A DNA stretch of 64,000 nt from Dentipellis sp. KUC8613. Its lineage: Eukaryota > Basidiomycota > Agaricomycetes > Russulales > Hericiaceae. The stretch lies in contig NSJX01000024.1 in NCBI GenBank assembly GCA_002286715.1, positions 248,001 through 312,000 on the forward strand. Direction: 5' to 3'. The notes beneath the pieces are model-generated. The model worked only from the letters and a program-made list of their open reading frames with translations, had not been told where the DNA came from and searched no databases. Both the position numbers and the translations under genes were made by a program. Positions 21,650 to 33,745 of this stretch are shown here, in pieces (position 1 is the first letter of the stretch; the number at the start of each line of letters is the position of its first letter).

Positions 21650-24600
21650 ATGAGCAGACGCAAACCCGTCCCGACATACAACTCAGAGGGTGTACGACAA
21701 TCCTACAATGGCAGCAGCGAAGACGGCTCACAGGGATACTTTACACCACCGCAAATCAGCCCTGCGGGCTCTCAAATACGAAGATATAGTCTAGTCGATC
21801 CTGGCGCGCCTGGAGAATCTATTCCAGATTTCAACAAGATCAGCCAAGCAGTGGATCGAATGCAGGGCCGCCTGGTTGGTGGATCTTCCCCCACAAGGCC
21901 TTTACCTTCTGCACCGGGGAATCTTGGTGACAGCAGACCTGTATCTGGGGCCGGCTCATCTTTTGGTAACCCCCCTATTGAACACGATGGACCTGCGATC
22001 AAAGTCGAGGATGAGAACGGGCAGACGCTCGTTGTCAGGAATCCTCCCCGAATCGTGACGCAGCCTTCACGACCAATATCTTACCTTCCCACAATTGACT
22101 CCGGAGAACCGCTCCGTTGGAGTGAGCACGATCCTTTTGCGGACCCTGCGGCGTCCCAACAATCTCTGGTTCCCATCAATGTGAACCCATACTCTCGACC
22201 TGCTTCGCAGCCACAATTCCAGCAAAGCTATAACATGAACTCCTCACCGACGCGCGCATTGCCTGGTCCCGCTCCACCTTTTCGACCCTATACCAGCCAG
22301 TCCGTTGGAACTCCTACCCGCGCATATAAACGGATTGACGGTTCCTCACCTGCTGGATCACCCCAATACATCGACCACTTTCGACATGACACGGAGGCAT
22401 ACGCGTCCGGCACAGCTTCTCGGGCTTCGTGGCACCCTCCACGTTCTCGGTCTCCTACGCCTGCAGTCGACGACGAGGACTATCACATCGTCGGAAACGA
22501 CAGCATACATTACACAGGCTCACCGGCAAAGAGTAATAAAGGTGACTATTACGACGAAAAGGAGGAATACTATGAGGAGGATGAGGCTGAGGACGGGGAT
22601 GAATATTACCTGGAGAAGGAAGGGTACGCGTATGAAGATGGAGAACAGACACCCGTGAACGAGGTTCCTGAGACTCCAGTCGAGACGCGACATTTCGGAC
22701 CTGCGCCCACTGGACGGGTTCTCAGGCGACACAAGACGAAGAAGCGTGTTCAGCTCACCAACGGTAATCTCGTCGTCGATCTTCCGGTGCCGCCGAAGCT
22801 CGTGCTACCCCGTGTGGGCGATCCCGAAGTAATGAAGATGCGGTACACGGCCGTGACCTGCGACCCCGATGACTTCGAGAAGAGCGGATTCTTCCTGCGG
22901 CAGAATGAGAGCGGACGACGAACTGAGCTGTGCGTCTGTATCACTATGTACAATGTCAGTCATCTTGTTTTTCGTGTCGAAAAATACAATCTCATGAGAT
23001 ATTTCAGGAAGATGAAATCCTCTTCTGCAGGACCTTATATGGCGTGATGCGCAACATCGCGCATTTGTGCTCGAGGAAGAACTCGCAAACGTGGGGCACA
23101 GATGCTTGGAAAAAGGTAAACTATCTGTTGTCCAATGACCGCTCGTATTGACCGGTATCCGCAGGTAGTTGTATGCATTGTTGCGGATGGACGAAAGAAG
23201 GTACACCCTCGTATCCTCGATTGTCTAGCCCTGCTCGGCGTATATCAACCCGGTGGCCACATGAAGAACATGATCAATAACAAGGCGGTCACAGCACATC
23301 TCTTCGAGTACACCACATCATTTGCCCTCGATCCAAATCTTCACTTCCGCTATCCCGACAAGGGTATTGTGCCTACGCAAATCATATTTTGCATGAAGGA
23401 GAAGAACCAGAAGAAGATCAACAGTCACCGATGGTTCTTCAACGCTTTCAGTGCTCTCCTCCAGGTTCGTTCGTCTTTTGAATATATCCTCGTTTGTCCA
23501 CTATCTAAGTGATTTGACAGCCGAATGTATGCGTTCTCCTGGACGTAGGGACAAGACCAGGAAACAAAAGTATCTATCATTTATGGAAGGCGTTCGACGT
23601 CAACTCCAACGTAGGCGGCGCTTGTGGAGAGATCGCCGCTTATAAGGGTAAGAACTGGCTGGCCTTGTTGAATCCGCTTGGTCAGTGTCTTTTTAGTCTT
23701 CAAGACACGTGGGATCAAGAGCTCATGATGTATCAGTTGCGGCGCAGAATTTTGAATACAAGATCAGCAACATCCTCGACAAGCCCACCGAAAGTCTTTT
23801 CGGGTACATCACTGTTTTGGTGAGCCCATCACCATGCGAAATCGCGGCCGTGTTTGATAACTTTATATGATAGCCTGGAGCGTTCTCAGCGTACAGGTAT
23901 ATAGCACTGCAGAACGACAAACAGGGTCAGGGCCCGTTGGCTTCCTACTTCAAAGGAGAAGTGTTGCATGGTCGTGACACGGACATCTTCACGTCGAATA
24001 TGTGTAAGCATTGACCGGCTGTATGAAGCTGTTGAAATCTGACAAGGCCTTGAACAGACCTCGCCGAAGATGTAGGTTTTAGATTGATTTCCAAAGTTCA
24101 GGATACCAAGATTAATCGTGGTCACAGCGCATCCTCTGTTTCGAGCTTGTCGCTAAAACTAATAGCAACTGGTCTGTATATCGGCCCCATGGATACATTC
24201 GGTGCTAACGGACGTTGCAGGGTGCTAAAATACGTCAAGAGTGCGGTTGGGGAGACGGACGTCCCAGACGCCCTTCCTGAGTTTATCGGCCAGCGTCGTC
24301 GATGGCTGAACGGCTCTTTCTTCGCCGCGACATACTCCATCGCGCATGTTGGCCAGATGATGTCGTCCGGCCACACAATCGGTCGGAAGGTTGCGCTGTT
24401 CTTCCAAATGATCTACAACATTATTAATCTGATATCTTCGTGGTTTGCAATCGTGAGTCGTCCATAATGCGCCGCTTGTCATTCACATCTAACATGTTTC
24501 ATAACAGGGCAACTTCTACCTATTCTTTGTTATCCTTACGTCTTCCTTGGAAGCTCCGGAGTTTCACATGAAAGGAATCCGTTATTTCAATTCTATAATT

Positions 24601-25818
24601 CAAGTGAGGCGTGCAGGCACCAAATTTGCGCTGCATCTGCTAACAGGACTTTACAGTACCTTATGGCATCCATTGTCATTGCATGCTTCTTCTTTGCTAT
24701 GGGCAACAAGCCTCGCGCGTCAGTGGTATTCACCCACATTTTCATTTCCTCGACTAACGTCTGCACAGTGCCAAGTGGAAATACAAGTTGATCGCCATCA
24801 TCCTTGCGATCCTCATGGCCTACCTGATATTCGCAGCCATCCGATGCGCCATCATGGCGTCGACTCAGGGAGGCCATGAGTACCAGATCATGCTCTTCAG
24901 CATAATCGTGACCTACGGAGGTGAGTATCCTTGCTCGAAATTCGGACTACAGGCTTATGTGGGCGTAGTGTATACATTTGGCAGCTTCCTGGCTTTCGAC
25001 CCTTGGCATATGTTCACTAGCTTCGCCCCATACATGCTGCTTTCGCCTTCCTATATCAATATTCTCAACATGTAAGTTCCGTATTTTGTTTACGTGACGA
25101 AGACTAACATCGTTGCCAGTTATGCCTTCGCTAACTTGGACGATGTAAGACTGCCTCTTCCGATTTCTGTTGGAGTATTCACCACCTTTCCAACATTCTC
25201 TAGATCTCATGGGGTACCAAAGAAGACACGACAGTGGACAGCGACTTGGGCGCCGTCATTCAAGATTCTCATTCCCAAGTCGACGTCGAGATGCTCGTAG
25301 AAGCGGCTGACGCCAACGAACTATATGAAGAAGCGTTGCAAAATCTCAAGCATCGATTACCCGTCAATAAAGGGGGTAATGGCACGTCTGCTGCCGAGAA
25401 GGAGCAAGCTGCCAAAGATTACTACGCAAGTGTTCGCACCAATGTTCGAGAATCATTTTCTGTTCTTTTGTTTGATACGTCAGCTGATACTGTCGAGTAG
25501 GTCCTGCTGGCATGGGTACTATCTAACGTAATTGCCTTGGTGTCCCCCTTTATGTACAGTTGCTGACGACTTATCGCGCTCTAGGGCCTACTGTTGGTTG
25601 GAATCCTTGGTGGCGGCCAGTCAACTGACACCTTTACCAACAACAAGAGCCTCTCTGCCGCCAAGGCATACATGACCTTCGTTCTCGCTTTTGTGGGCTT
25701 TACCAGCATCATTGTAAGTGTCACCCTCACAACTCTAGAATTGCCCTCACGTCGCTCCTCTCACCAGCGATTGACTGGATGCACGATGTATTTGCTTATT
25801 CGCGTATTCACGGGCTAG
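21650..25818 (+). CDS. Chitin synthase, division 1
   Basis: Eighteen exons: 21650-22954, 23008-23115, 23165-23464, 23521-23680, 23737-23819, 23874-24003, 24058-24071, 24128-24171, 24221-24452, 24508-24603, 24657-24718, 24769-24920, 24969-25071, 25120-25144, 25204-25443, 25501-25527, 25585-25713, 25768-25818; 1086 residues. Polymerises UDP-GlcNAc into chitin at the plasma membrane. Seen: a long Pro/Ser-rich cytosolic N-terminus with an acidic Tyr/Glu run (about 299-324), [34 protein letters not shown], the acceptor region PGAFSAYRY, catalytic EDR (about 699-701) reached by splicing two tiny exons, product-channel QRRRW (about 739-743), then about seven membrane helices. Exons of 14, 25 and 27 bases are needed for the family sequence. 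No myosin motor domain, so not class V/VII. Confidence 0.96.
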
Positions 25819-26072
25819 CCCTTTTTATTTTCATCCCCATGTTTTGCTGGCATTTCTTATTCGTATTCCCCACGACTCGTCCATGTTGCATCGCATTCAT
25901 GGTCGTCGTTCTTCTTAATTCATGTAGCCCATTTATGATTATGTATGCATGCGGACACAGTACACAGGATCTTCCCGGCCCCCATTCCTACCTCGACTAC
26001 ATACGTAGAAAGCCATGCTCTCCTGATGATACAAAAAGTAACTTATATTCTTCAGCTCCCCGTACCTATCCT

Positions 26073-27606
26073 TCACCCGTACAGGTATTGGTAGAAGCTC
26101 TTCGCACCCTTAGATGCAACGCTATCTTCCTGTGGCGCGGTGGCCTGAGGCAGGTGCGCATCCATATACCTCCGTCCCACTCTTCTCGCAGGAGATCTCG
26201 ATGGCGACGAACCCGAACGCGTGCGGTTCCAGACGCTATTCCGGTAAGGGACAGCACGGCGGTACCTAGACGACACGGCGGGGTGCCCCATGGTTTGTGA
26301 TGGAGGGTCGTGTATTGACAAGGACTCCACGCCGCGCTCTAGATCGCTCTCTCCCTCGACAGACCAGGCCTCGGCTTCCTCCATGGCTTCGCGGTATAAT
26401 GAAGAGATAGAACCACGAGAAGGGGATCGGTCGGAGGAGACTTCTGCTTCGACGTCACCTTCTGCGTCGGAGGCAATGTCGGACAGGGATGCACGTCTTG
26501 GAGGAGCGTCTGACATGCTCTCGTGATCGCCGTCGGATAGGATGTCTGACAGCCCGTCGGACTGTATGTCGGACGATGATGGGACCAAATCCGAATCGTA
26601 CGAGGAAAGCGAGGTCAATTCTTGGTCAGTGGTCGGAGGCGTAACCAGACCAGCATGGGCTGCACGATCTGGGCGGCTGGTGTTGGGCCGAAGAAGATGC
26701 GTCAGTCGGTGTGTAGGTGTGTCTTTGCCTGTGAGGATGAATGTAAGCTGACTTGTACTGATACGATGACAGCTCGAGACTGACTGAAGCTGACCACCTC
26801 ATGATACCGTGCACAGCAATGGACGACATATCTTGCCCATGCGTCATCTTCTATCCACCAGACAAGCTTCGTAGGCGTCCTCTCTACCTCCCGCACCCCT
26901 TCTTGGTTCGCAATGATACGCCCCGGAAACTCTTGCCCGTGCTCGTCCAATGGGCCCGCGTCCTCCGTCCTCACAACAACTGTGCCATTCTGGAGCCAAT
27001 TTACAAGCTCGTCTTCCACGCCCTTGACTAGCGCCTGTGTGCGGGGTCCAGCCTTGCGCAAAGTACGCCGCATCCCACGCATGGAAAGGCTGAACCGGCC
27101 GGCATTTGCAGTAGGCACGGATGTGGTGGGTGCGACGGTCGGAGGTAAGGTAACGCTACGTGGGAGATAGGGCGGAAGCGGAGTCGGGAAGGTGGGATGG
27201 GTGACAGGTCGAGCGGGGTCGATATCTTGCCTCGTAGGCGCCGCAATGTGCGGATTGCCCGTGAAACGGGCTGCCAGTGACGGCAAGGCAAAGGGCCTGA
27301 CCTCAGCGATTGAATTCAAGGCCCCATTTCTTGAGACGCACCATTCTCTTTACGCCGAATCCACCGCTTGCCTTCGTTATCATCCCGCCGCGATGCTTTC
27401 TTGGCCGCGGACGATGCAGGATGCGCAGGAGGCCGGTCAGATAGGAGATGAGCAAACCGGTTGTTCAGACCCGCGTGGCGAAGGATTGCGGGAAAAGAAA
27501 GAGGGACTGCTTGGGCGGCTGCACTTGGGTTAGTACTAGGAGAGGTTTCTTTGGTCTCCGATGGTGAGTCTTGGACTTGGGCTGTGCTGAGAATTTCAGA
27601 CGCCAT
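26073..27606 (-). CDS. R3H-domain protein with R3H-associated N-terminal region
   Basis: Three exons: 27342-27606, 26785-27270, 26073-26728; 468 residues. R3H domains bind single-stranded nucleic acid. Seen: a conserved-looking N-terminal half with KRWIRRKENARFTGNPHI, Pro-rich segments, then GRFSLSMRGMRRTLRKAGPR and VKGVEDELVNWL, followed by the R3H core RYVVHCCARYHEVVSFSKD (about 233-250), in which Arg and His are three residues apart and are followed by the usual Tyr and SxS. The C-terminal half is Ser/Asp-rich and disordered. Both splice junctions were chosen because they alone keep the R3H core open. The N-terminal part fits the fungal R3H-associated domain from memory. Tail-to-tail with chitin synthase. 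Confidence 0.75.
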
Positions 27607-28890
27607 GTCTGATGATGCTTTGCGTAGATGTGATGAGAACGATGGAAAGCAAAGGAGCAATTGGTTTCTGTGGTCAGAGTCAGTCCGACTGCAGTGCATC
27701 AACGGAGTTCATCGTCTGAGGGGACCTCGCGGCAGTTGCCGGCACGCTGTTACAACACATCTTATCTTATCGAGGCAAGCCTGCTGGCAGGCCAGCCAGT
27801 ACGTTCTTCTCTCTTCTCCGACGGTCTTGGAGGATTTCGTTGGTAGTTGGCTGACGCTCGTACGATAAGCGGGTCAGAAACGTTGATCCATATTTCTGTA
27901 GATATTCTTCCGCATTATGTTCGGCAGCCTGTCTGCCGTTCAGCCGACCAGATATCATGCCAAATTGAAACTTACCACCCACCGTGAGTTGGACGCTATA
28001 TGCATATGTGGGCTACCATTCATACCATTTCATCGCCTTTGTCAGAGAAGTCAATTGTCGCACTCGCATGATCATGAGTGTCAAGACGCCCCCTGCCCAC
28101 CGCATGGCGTCCTCTGCATTCCACATTCTGGAGAGACTAAAAGTTTTCCCCAGCTCAAGCACAAATTATATTGAAATACAGTAGCGTTGGTGCGTGCTGT
28201 TCTGAACAACACCATCTGAATGTTGCGTGAAGAACGGGAACTTACCAACTGCAGGTCATAACTCGAGGCCAGAAACTGTATCGTCGGCCTCAATACAGGT
28301 CTTATCGTTGTGGAGAAAGGCTGCGACTTCGATAACTGTCACAGCTTGGAAGGAAGCACGCGGAGGTGTCCATTTGAGCGCTGGATCCTCGTTCCACATG
28401 CAATCCGAACCCGCTGCTCATGCAGAGGGTCCGGCAGACAATATTCTCACCCCACCTCGTCACTTACGGCTGTCGTCGGCGACTGAAGCTGTACCTGACC
28501 ATCAGGTGGAGTAAGAACAAATTTTCAGCATCTTTTGCGAAGTGGCATTGTCGTAAGTCTGGCACTCTATCTACGCCGATTTAATTGACTCCAGTCTTCG
28601 GCCCACCAGGCCATCTATCTTCGTTCGTGGGCTTGAATTGGAGACGCAGAACCAGTATGTAATTGTCCGAGAGCAAGTCACTTGGCGCCCCCGACTCCCC
28701 ATATAAGAGTTGCAGCAATTATGCCAAATCTTTGACATCGCAAGCCCTTCTTTGCATCCTGTGAGCCACCAACGAGTCCACTGCTTCTGCGCCCATCGAA
28801 CACTGATATTGGCCCTTGGAAGCACAGGCAAACCTATACTCGATTTTACCGTACCCATCTTAGCTTGAAGGCCGCTCCCTCTCCCTCGAT
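27607..28890. other. 1.3 kb intergenic region with weak coding-like remnants
   Basis: Holds the promoters of the R3H gene (leftward) and the FAD monooxygenase (rightward). A minus-strand frame at 27767-27982 (GGKFQFGMISGRLNGRQA...) and another piece near 28250-28300 look protein-like, but match nothing I recognise and do not join into a gene. No repeats seen. Confidence 0.4.
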
Positions 28891-31076
28891 ATGACGATCT
28901 CAACTCCGACTGCACTTGGTGATTCCGAAGCAACCACCACCATTCGCCCAGCTGTATTAGTGGTGCGTGATTTAATTCTCTCCACTCTCGACAAATCCTA
29001 ATCCTAAATTTGTACTCGTATATAGGTCGGCGGTGGGCCTGCGGGCCTGACGTCTGCACTCACACTCCGTAAAAACGGTGTGGCTATCCGCGTAATCGAA
29101 CGCATGAAGGAATTCAGCGACGGTGTACGAGGGCCGGGTGTGCAAGTAAGACTTCTTTCGCGCCTTTTCTCATTCACCTGATGTCCTGACGGATATAACT
29201 CAGCCCCGGACCCAAGAATTACTTGGCTTCTTAGGCGTTCTTGATGACATCGAAGCAATCTCGAAGAAGGCACACATGATTGCGAAGCATGGTGTCGGAA
29301 AAGACATTCTGGGCGAAGTGCAATGGGTTGAGTACGCTGACGAGTCTCCTTCTACTCCACACGTATGTTTCTCCTCTGGAATCCCCAGCGCTAAACTGTA
29401 CTGATATCCTTTCAGCGAAGCGTATCCGACGTCAATCAGTCAGCATTTGAAGGCGTTCTTCGCAAACATCTCTCATTGCTCGGGACGACTGTCGAGAGAG
29501 GTGCTGAATTAGTTGGAATTGAACAGACACAAGACAAGGTCGTAGTTCGGCTTGCCAGCGGAGGTCAAGAGCATACCGAAGAATACGACTACGTCATCTC
29601 TGCAGATGGCGCGAAAGGTAAGTAATCCTGCGTTGAAAGGGTGGCCGTGTCTCACTTAGATCTAGGGCGAACTCGCAGGATGCTAGGCATTCCTTTCATT
29701 GGCGAGACTAAGGAAGAAGACGTGATGCTCCTTGCAAACGTCGAGTGCGAAGACGTAGATCGGAACGTGAGTCGCGATCCTTCCTTGTGCCATAACAATC
29801 TCACCGATACCCTTCCTAGCATTGGCACACCTGGGGTGAATTTGGGCGGGGAATGTCAGTATTCACGTTTCATCAAATTTTATAATTGTTTAGTTCGTGT
29901 CGAATCATTATAGCTTCTGCCTCAAACCCATCCGGCCCGCACCCTTGTTCCAGATACAAGCTTTAGGCCCGGAACTACCCAAGCCACTTCCTCACGACAC
30001 AGAGGGGCTGCAGGCGATGTTGAACGTTCTGAGTCAATCGACAGACATCAAGCTTTCCAATGCCTCCTGCGTGTCGGAATGGAGGTAAGCCGTAGTACCT
30101 AAGTCTGAAGTTGTATATTCATCGCTTTCTAGGGCTAATATCCGAATGGTCGAGAAATTTGGTGTGGGACGAGTTTTTCTGGCAGGAGGTACATGATTGC
30201 TGTGTCTCACAATCTCCGACACTGACATCTTTCGCATGTAGACTGCGCGCACTGCCATTCACCAGCCGGAGCCCAGGGGGCAAACACAGGCATACAGGAC
30301 GCAGTAAGTGCTGCCCGAGATTCCTGAGTGTTCCTTACTCATCTTCCTGCTAAACTTAGGCCAACATCGCCTGGAAACTCTCCCTTGTTGTCAAAGGTCT
30401 CGCAAAACCGACGCTCCTCGATACCTACGAAATCGAGCGGCTACCCGTGGTGGCCGAGATGCTGGATTTGACCAGCCAGCTTCACAGTAACGCGTTCAAT
30501 CGCATTCCGGACTCCACCCTTGGCAGTGGCGCCGAGGACTCGAGAGCGCACGACCCGTATTGGCGCCCAAAGACGGGCCTTCAGCTAGGGATCAATTGCC
30601 GCTGGAGCCCGATTGTCTTGGATGGGAGAGCGGACGGGACCACACCGGTGGAGAAGAAGGCGTACGGTACACTCGGCGACAAAGTCAGAGCTGGTGATCG
30701 CGCTCCCGAGGCGCCCCAGCTGATCGAACAACCAGGTGGGAACGAGACAACGTTGTTCAACCTCATTGCTGGATACTCGCGTCATACAATCCTAGCATTC
30801 TTGGGCGACACCCATGCAGAGCTGCCCGCCTCCCTTCAGAAATATCACGGAAACCCGATCATCTCATCCATCGTCCTGTTGCCTGAAGGGTCCACGGCGA
30901 AGACTTCCGAGCAGACATACCGCACTTTTATCGACAGCAAAGGCCACGCTTACCACGCTTACGATGTGGTGAAGAGCTCGCCTACCTACATCGTTATCAG
31001 GCCAGACGGGATTGTAGGGGCATATGCCGTCAATGCGGACCAAGTGCGCCAATACTTTGACGCCATCTTGATTTGA
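28891..31076 (+). CDS. FAD-dependent aromatic monooxygenase (PheA/TfdB type)
   Basis: Ten exons: 28891-28962, 29026-29145, 29204-29362, 29416-29617, 29666-29766, 29820-29854, 29914-30084, 30133-30188, 30242-30303, 30360-31076; 564 residues. Class A flavoprotein hydroxylases insert one oxygen into phenolic rings using NAD(P)H. Seen: Rossmann motif GGGPAGLTSALTLRKNG at 25, the NAD(P)H/FAD DG motif YDYVISADGAKG, the GD motif AGDCAHCHSPAGAQGANTGIQDA and the helix IAWKLSLVVKG, then a C-terminal thioredoxin-like domain with no active-site cysteine pair, as in phenol hydroxylases. The GD motif has Cys and Ala where most relatives have Ala and Gly. No signal peptide. Substrate unknown; neighbours suggest phenolic or secondary metabolism. 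Convergent with the NmrA-like gene. Confidence 0.92.
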
Positions 31077-31272
31077 GGGCGTTCGGCTTGTCTGGCACCG
31101 GCGAGTCCCAGAGTAATACTGTACGATAGGCTGACGGCTCTGACTATTAGTAGGTATAGAATTCGTAGAGTTTTGTGCGAAGAGGATAAGACCGTGGCTC
31201 CAGTAAATGGACCTCTCAGTGCAGCTTACGAAGATGCGGAATCTCTTGAACCCGACAGTGCCTCGCTAAAAC

Positions 31273-32361
31273 TTAGATATGACCCGATTTCATCCCAATT
31301 TCCATGATCTCCTTGACCGTGTGGAAATGTAAGCCAGGGAAGAGCTGCTCTCGCTGCGCTTCGACTATCTCCCTGGGGTTTGCACTGGCGCCTGAGAAAT
31401 TCCATTCGTCCATATACGCCTTCAGTAGCTTCGGCACATTGTCCGGATCGTTGTGATACTCCACGATGTCCTGATAAACCTGCGACGCCGGTTGATATGA
31501 GATCTTGGTGAACTTTCGTCCTGAATCCTATTGTGAGTGCTCGCTCAGCGCTATCAGAAAATGGAAGGACAAACCGTAGAATTCTTCGACCCATGCTAAT
31601 GCCTGATGCCAGGTGCCTACATCGCCTTGCAAGTACACCTCTTCAGGCCATTCTCCAGACGGCACCTGGATCAACCGCAGGAGCGCCCGCGCGACATCCC
31701 TCCCAGCCGTCCACCCAATCTGTTCCTCACCCGTACCTGGAATAAGTGCCTCCCAAGTGTCCGTATCCAACGGCCACACGGGACCGAGTGACTTGAAGTA
31801 CCGTTTCTCCAGTGGGACAAAATAATCCATGAACCAACCCTGGTTTACGAGGGTCCACTCGACAGGACCCCCTTTCGCCTTGTGCTCTCGCAGAGCGCGG
31901 CGAACCTTGCCATGCGTTGGGATGTACATGCGGGGTTTGTCGGCGTGGTTGACAAGATCTCCGCCGTACTCGGAGGGAACGAAGCGCTTGCACGCGGTTG
32001 ATTTGGCGCAGGCAGCAAGCATTGCGAGATGTGTGTCATTGTAGAAGTGGTCATTGGAGTGTATAAAGGAGAAGAGGATTGTTGCTCCGGTGGTATTGAG
32101 GATCGAGAGTAGTGAAGACTCGGAGTAGTCAGTCAAGTGGAGGGAGATAGAGGGCCGATTGAACCACTGCCGCTCCTAATGCATACAACTGCGATGAGTC
32201 AATGCAAATCTTAGTAGTATCCTAGCAGTGTCATGACGTACCGCACGGGAGATCAAATGGATGTCGTAGCTGCCATCCTTCTCTAGCTCTTCGACAAGAT
32301 ACTTTGCAGTATCACCAGCTCCGGCGATTGCGACAACCTGCTTGTTTGACGAGCTGGCCAT
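31273..32361 (-). CDS. NmrA-like / isoflavone-reductase-like NAD(P)-binding protein
   Basis: Three exons: 32242-32361, 31575-32175, 31273-31520; 322 residues, the usual family length. Atypical short-chain dehydrogenases of this group either reduce aromatic or lignan-type substrates with NADPH or act as redox sensors. Seen: N-terminal VVAIAGAGDTAKYLVEEL, a GxGxxxxxL dinucleotide site, FSFIHSNDHFYNDTHLAMLAACAKS, the stretch CKRFVPSEYGGD that follows the fifth strand in this family, WTLVNQGWFMDYFVP and WTAGRDVARALLRLI. The catalytic lysine of true isoflavone reductases could not be assigned with confidence. The last junction was chosen so that the exon ends in a long acidic helix rather than a shifted frame. 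Starts divergent from the tRNA gene. Confidence 0.85.
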
Positions 32362-32947
32362 AGGAGGTACTTCACTGCTGGGGGTATCGCATCGTTCGTA
32401 TGAGGGAGGTCACATTTATACGAGCAGTTCTGTGCTAAGTATGATAGCTGCTGAATAAGAGCACTGGCCTGACACGCCAAGAGACCATGAGTCACCTTGA
32501 AGTCCTGGCTTGAGTGAAGTAGACGCCGCTCCCGAGATATATTTGCACCCACAACACTTCCGGAAGATGTGGATCCCATTCAACAGAAGGGACGTTTGAA
32601 ATTCATGCGACTCATTGTCCAGCAAGAAAGATAGTCCCCGGCGACTTTGCTAGAATGTGGAGCTTGATATATGATATGTCGGTAAGGGCAGCGCTCGAGG
32701 TTGGCGAAACACCTGTCTTGTTTGCGACTAGTACTTACCAAGAAAATTGTCGGATTGGTTGTGCGTTGTCAATGGCTTTGAGGTACATTGATCCCAACTA
32801 TCGATGGTGGGTTCAGCACCGAAGGGCAGAGTCCGACGGCTCATCGAGGTGTACCAATGAGAAAAGTTTCAGTCAAGGGGTCGGCTGCGCAGCCTTGGGT
32901 GTGGCGGCCCCGCAGTACCTATAAAATTGACATTGGCACGTTTGCAT
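32362..32947. other. Intergenic region
   Basis: Promoter of the NmrA-like gene and the upstream side of the tRNA gene. No motif recognised; tRNA promoters are internal (A and B boxes). Confidence 0.45.
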
Positions 32948-33052
32948 GGCTCAATGGTCTAGTAGTATGATACTCGCTTTGGGTAAATCGCCACTAACGT
33001 GCGGTGATGTGACCTTTGCGAGGGGTCTGGGGTTCAATTCCCCATTGAGCCC
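32948..33052 (+). tRNA. tRNA-Pro(UGG) with a 33-base intron
   Basis: Acceptor stem GGCTCAA (32948-32954) pairs with TTGAGCC (33045-33051), discriminator C at 33052. Anticodon stem CTCGC (32973-32977) pairs with GCGAG (33018-33022). The loop starts TTTGGG, so the anticodon is TGG (32980-32982), and an intron of 33 bases (32984-33016) sits at the canonical place one base 3' of the anticodon. The T-arm GGGGTTCAATTCCCC is perfect. Removal of the intron leaves 72 bases, right for tRNA-Pro. Confidence 0.93.
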
Positions 33053-33745
33053 TTATTTTATTGGTGTCGCAGAGATACGTGTCTGCTTTTTGAGAGGAGG
33101 GTACATATGTGCGAGCGAAGCAGTTGAAGGCAGGGTACCGCAAATAAAAAGGACTTGTTCTTGTTCGCGCGGCTGAAGTCGAGAAACTCCTCGAGTTCAA
33201 TATTTTGAACATCATCCAACCAATCGTTGTAGGAGATGAGATATCTGAGTACGAGTGTGTCATGCTGCTGTTGACTTTATTGACGCTGGCACCGCTAATG
33301 CGGACATTTTCCGACACACTACAAACCACTATATTCCCGAGATTGGAGGACATCGAACTCGCCCTTGAATTGCGCAGCGACCTTCCAGTCGTATCTCGCG
33401 TCAGTCTAGTTCCTTCATTGGTAGGCGGAGCAAGCGACCAAACCCCAGTGCGTGCGGTATACGCGCATGGAAAGAAGAGAGTGTGCAGTGGGATATCTGA
33501 ACGACTTCATCCCTACGGAGGCCATCTCAGGAGTGTTGGTACTCTGGGGTAGTCTACGAGCAGGGAAAGGGGACGGACGCGTAGTACGTGAGCAACTCGA
33601 CTGCCAGTGCCACTGAATCGTGGCGCATACCGTTCCGAATCGCTTTTGAGTCCATGTTTGTATATCTGATGAGGTGCTCTAGTTGGTCATAGTACTGCAG
33701 CGCACCAACTCAACAATCATACAAGATCCTCTATACCTTCACCGA
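33053..33745. other. Intergenic region downstream of tRNA gene
   Basis: Frames on both strands (33205-33552 plus, 32994-33353 minus) lack recognisable motifs, and the minus one runs through the tRNA. No repeat or gene supported. Confidence 0.45.

Noticed and set aside
32994..33353. 119-codon minus-strand frame over the tRNA
   Set aside because: Translates the tRNA sequence (QWGIEPQTP-like artefact) and has no other similarity.
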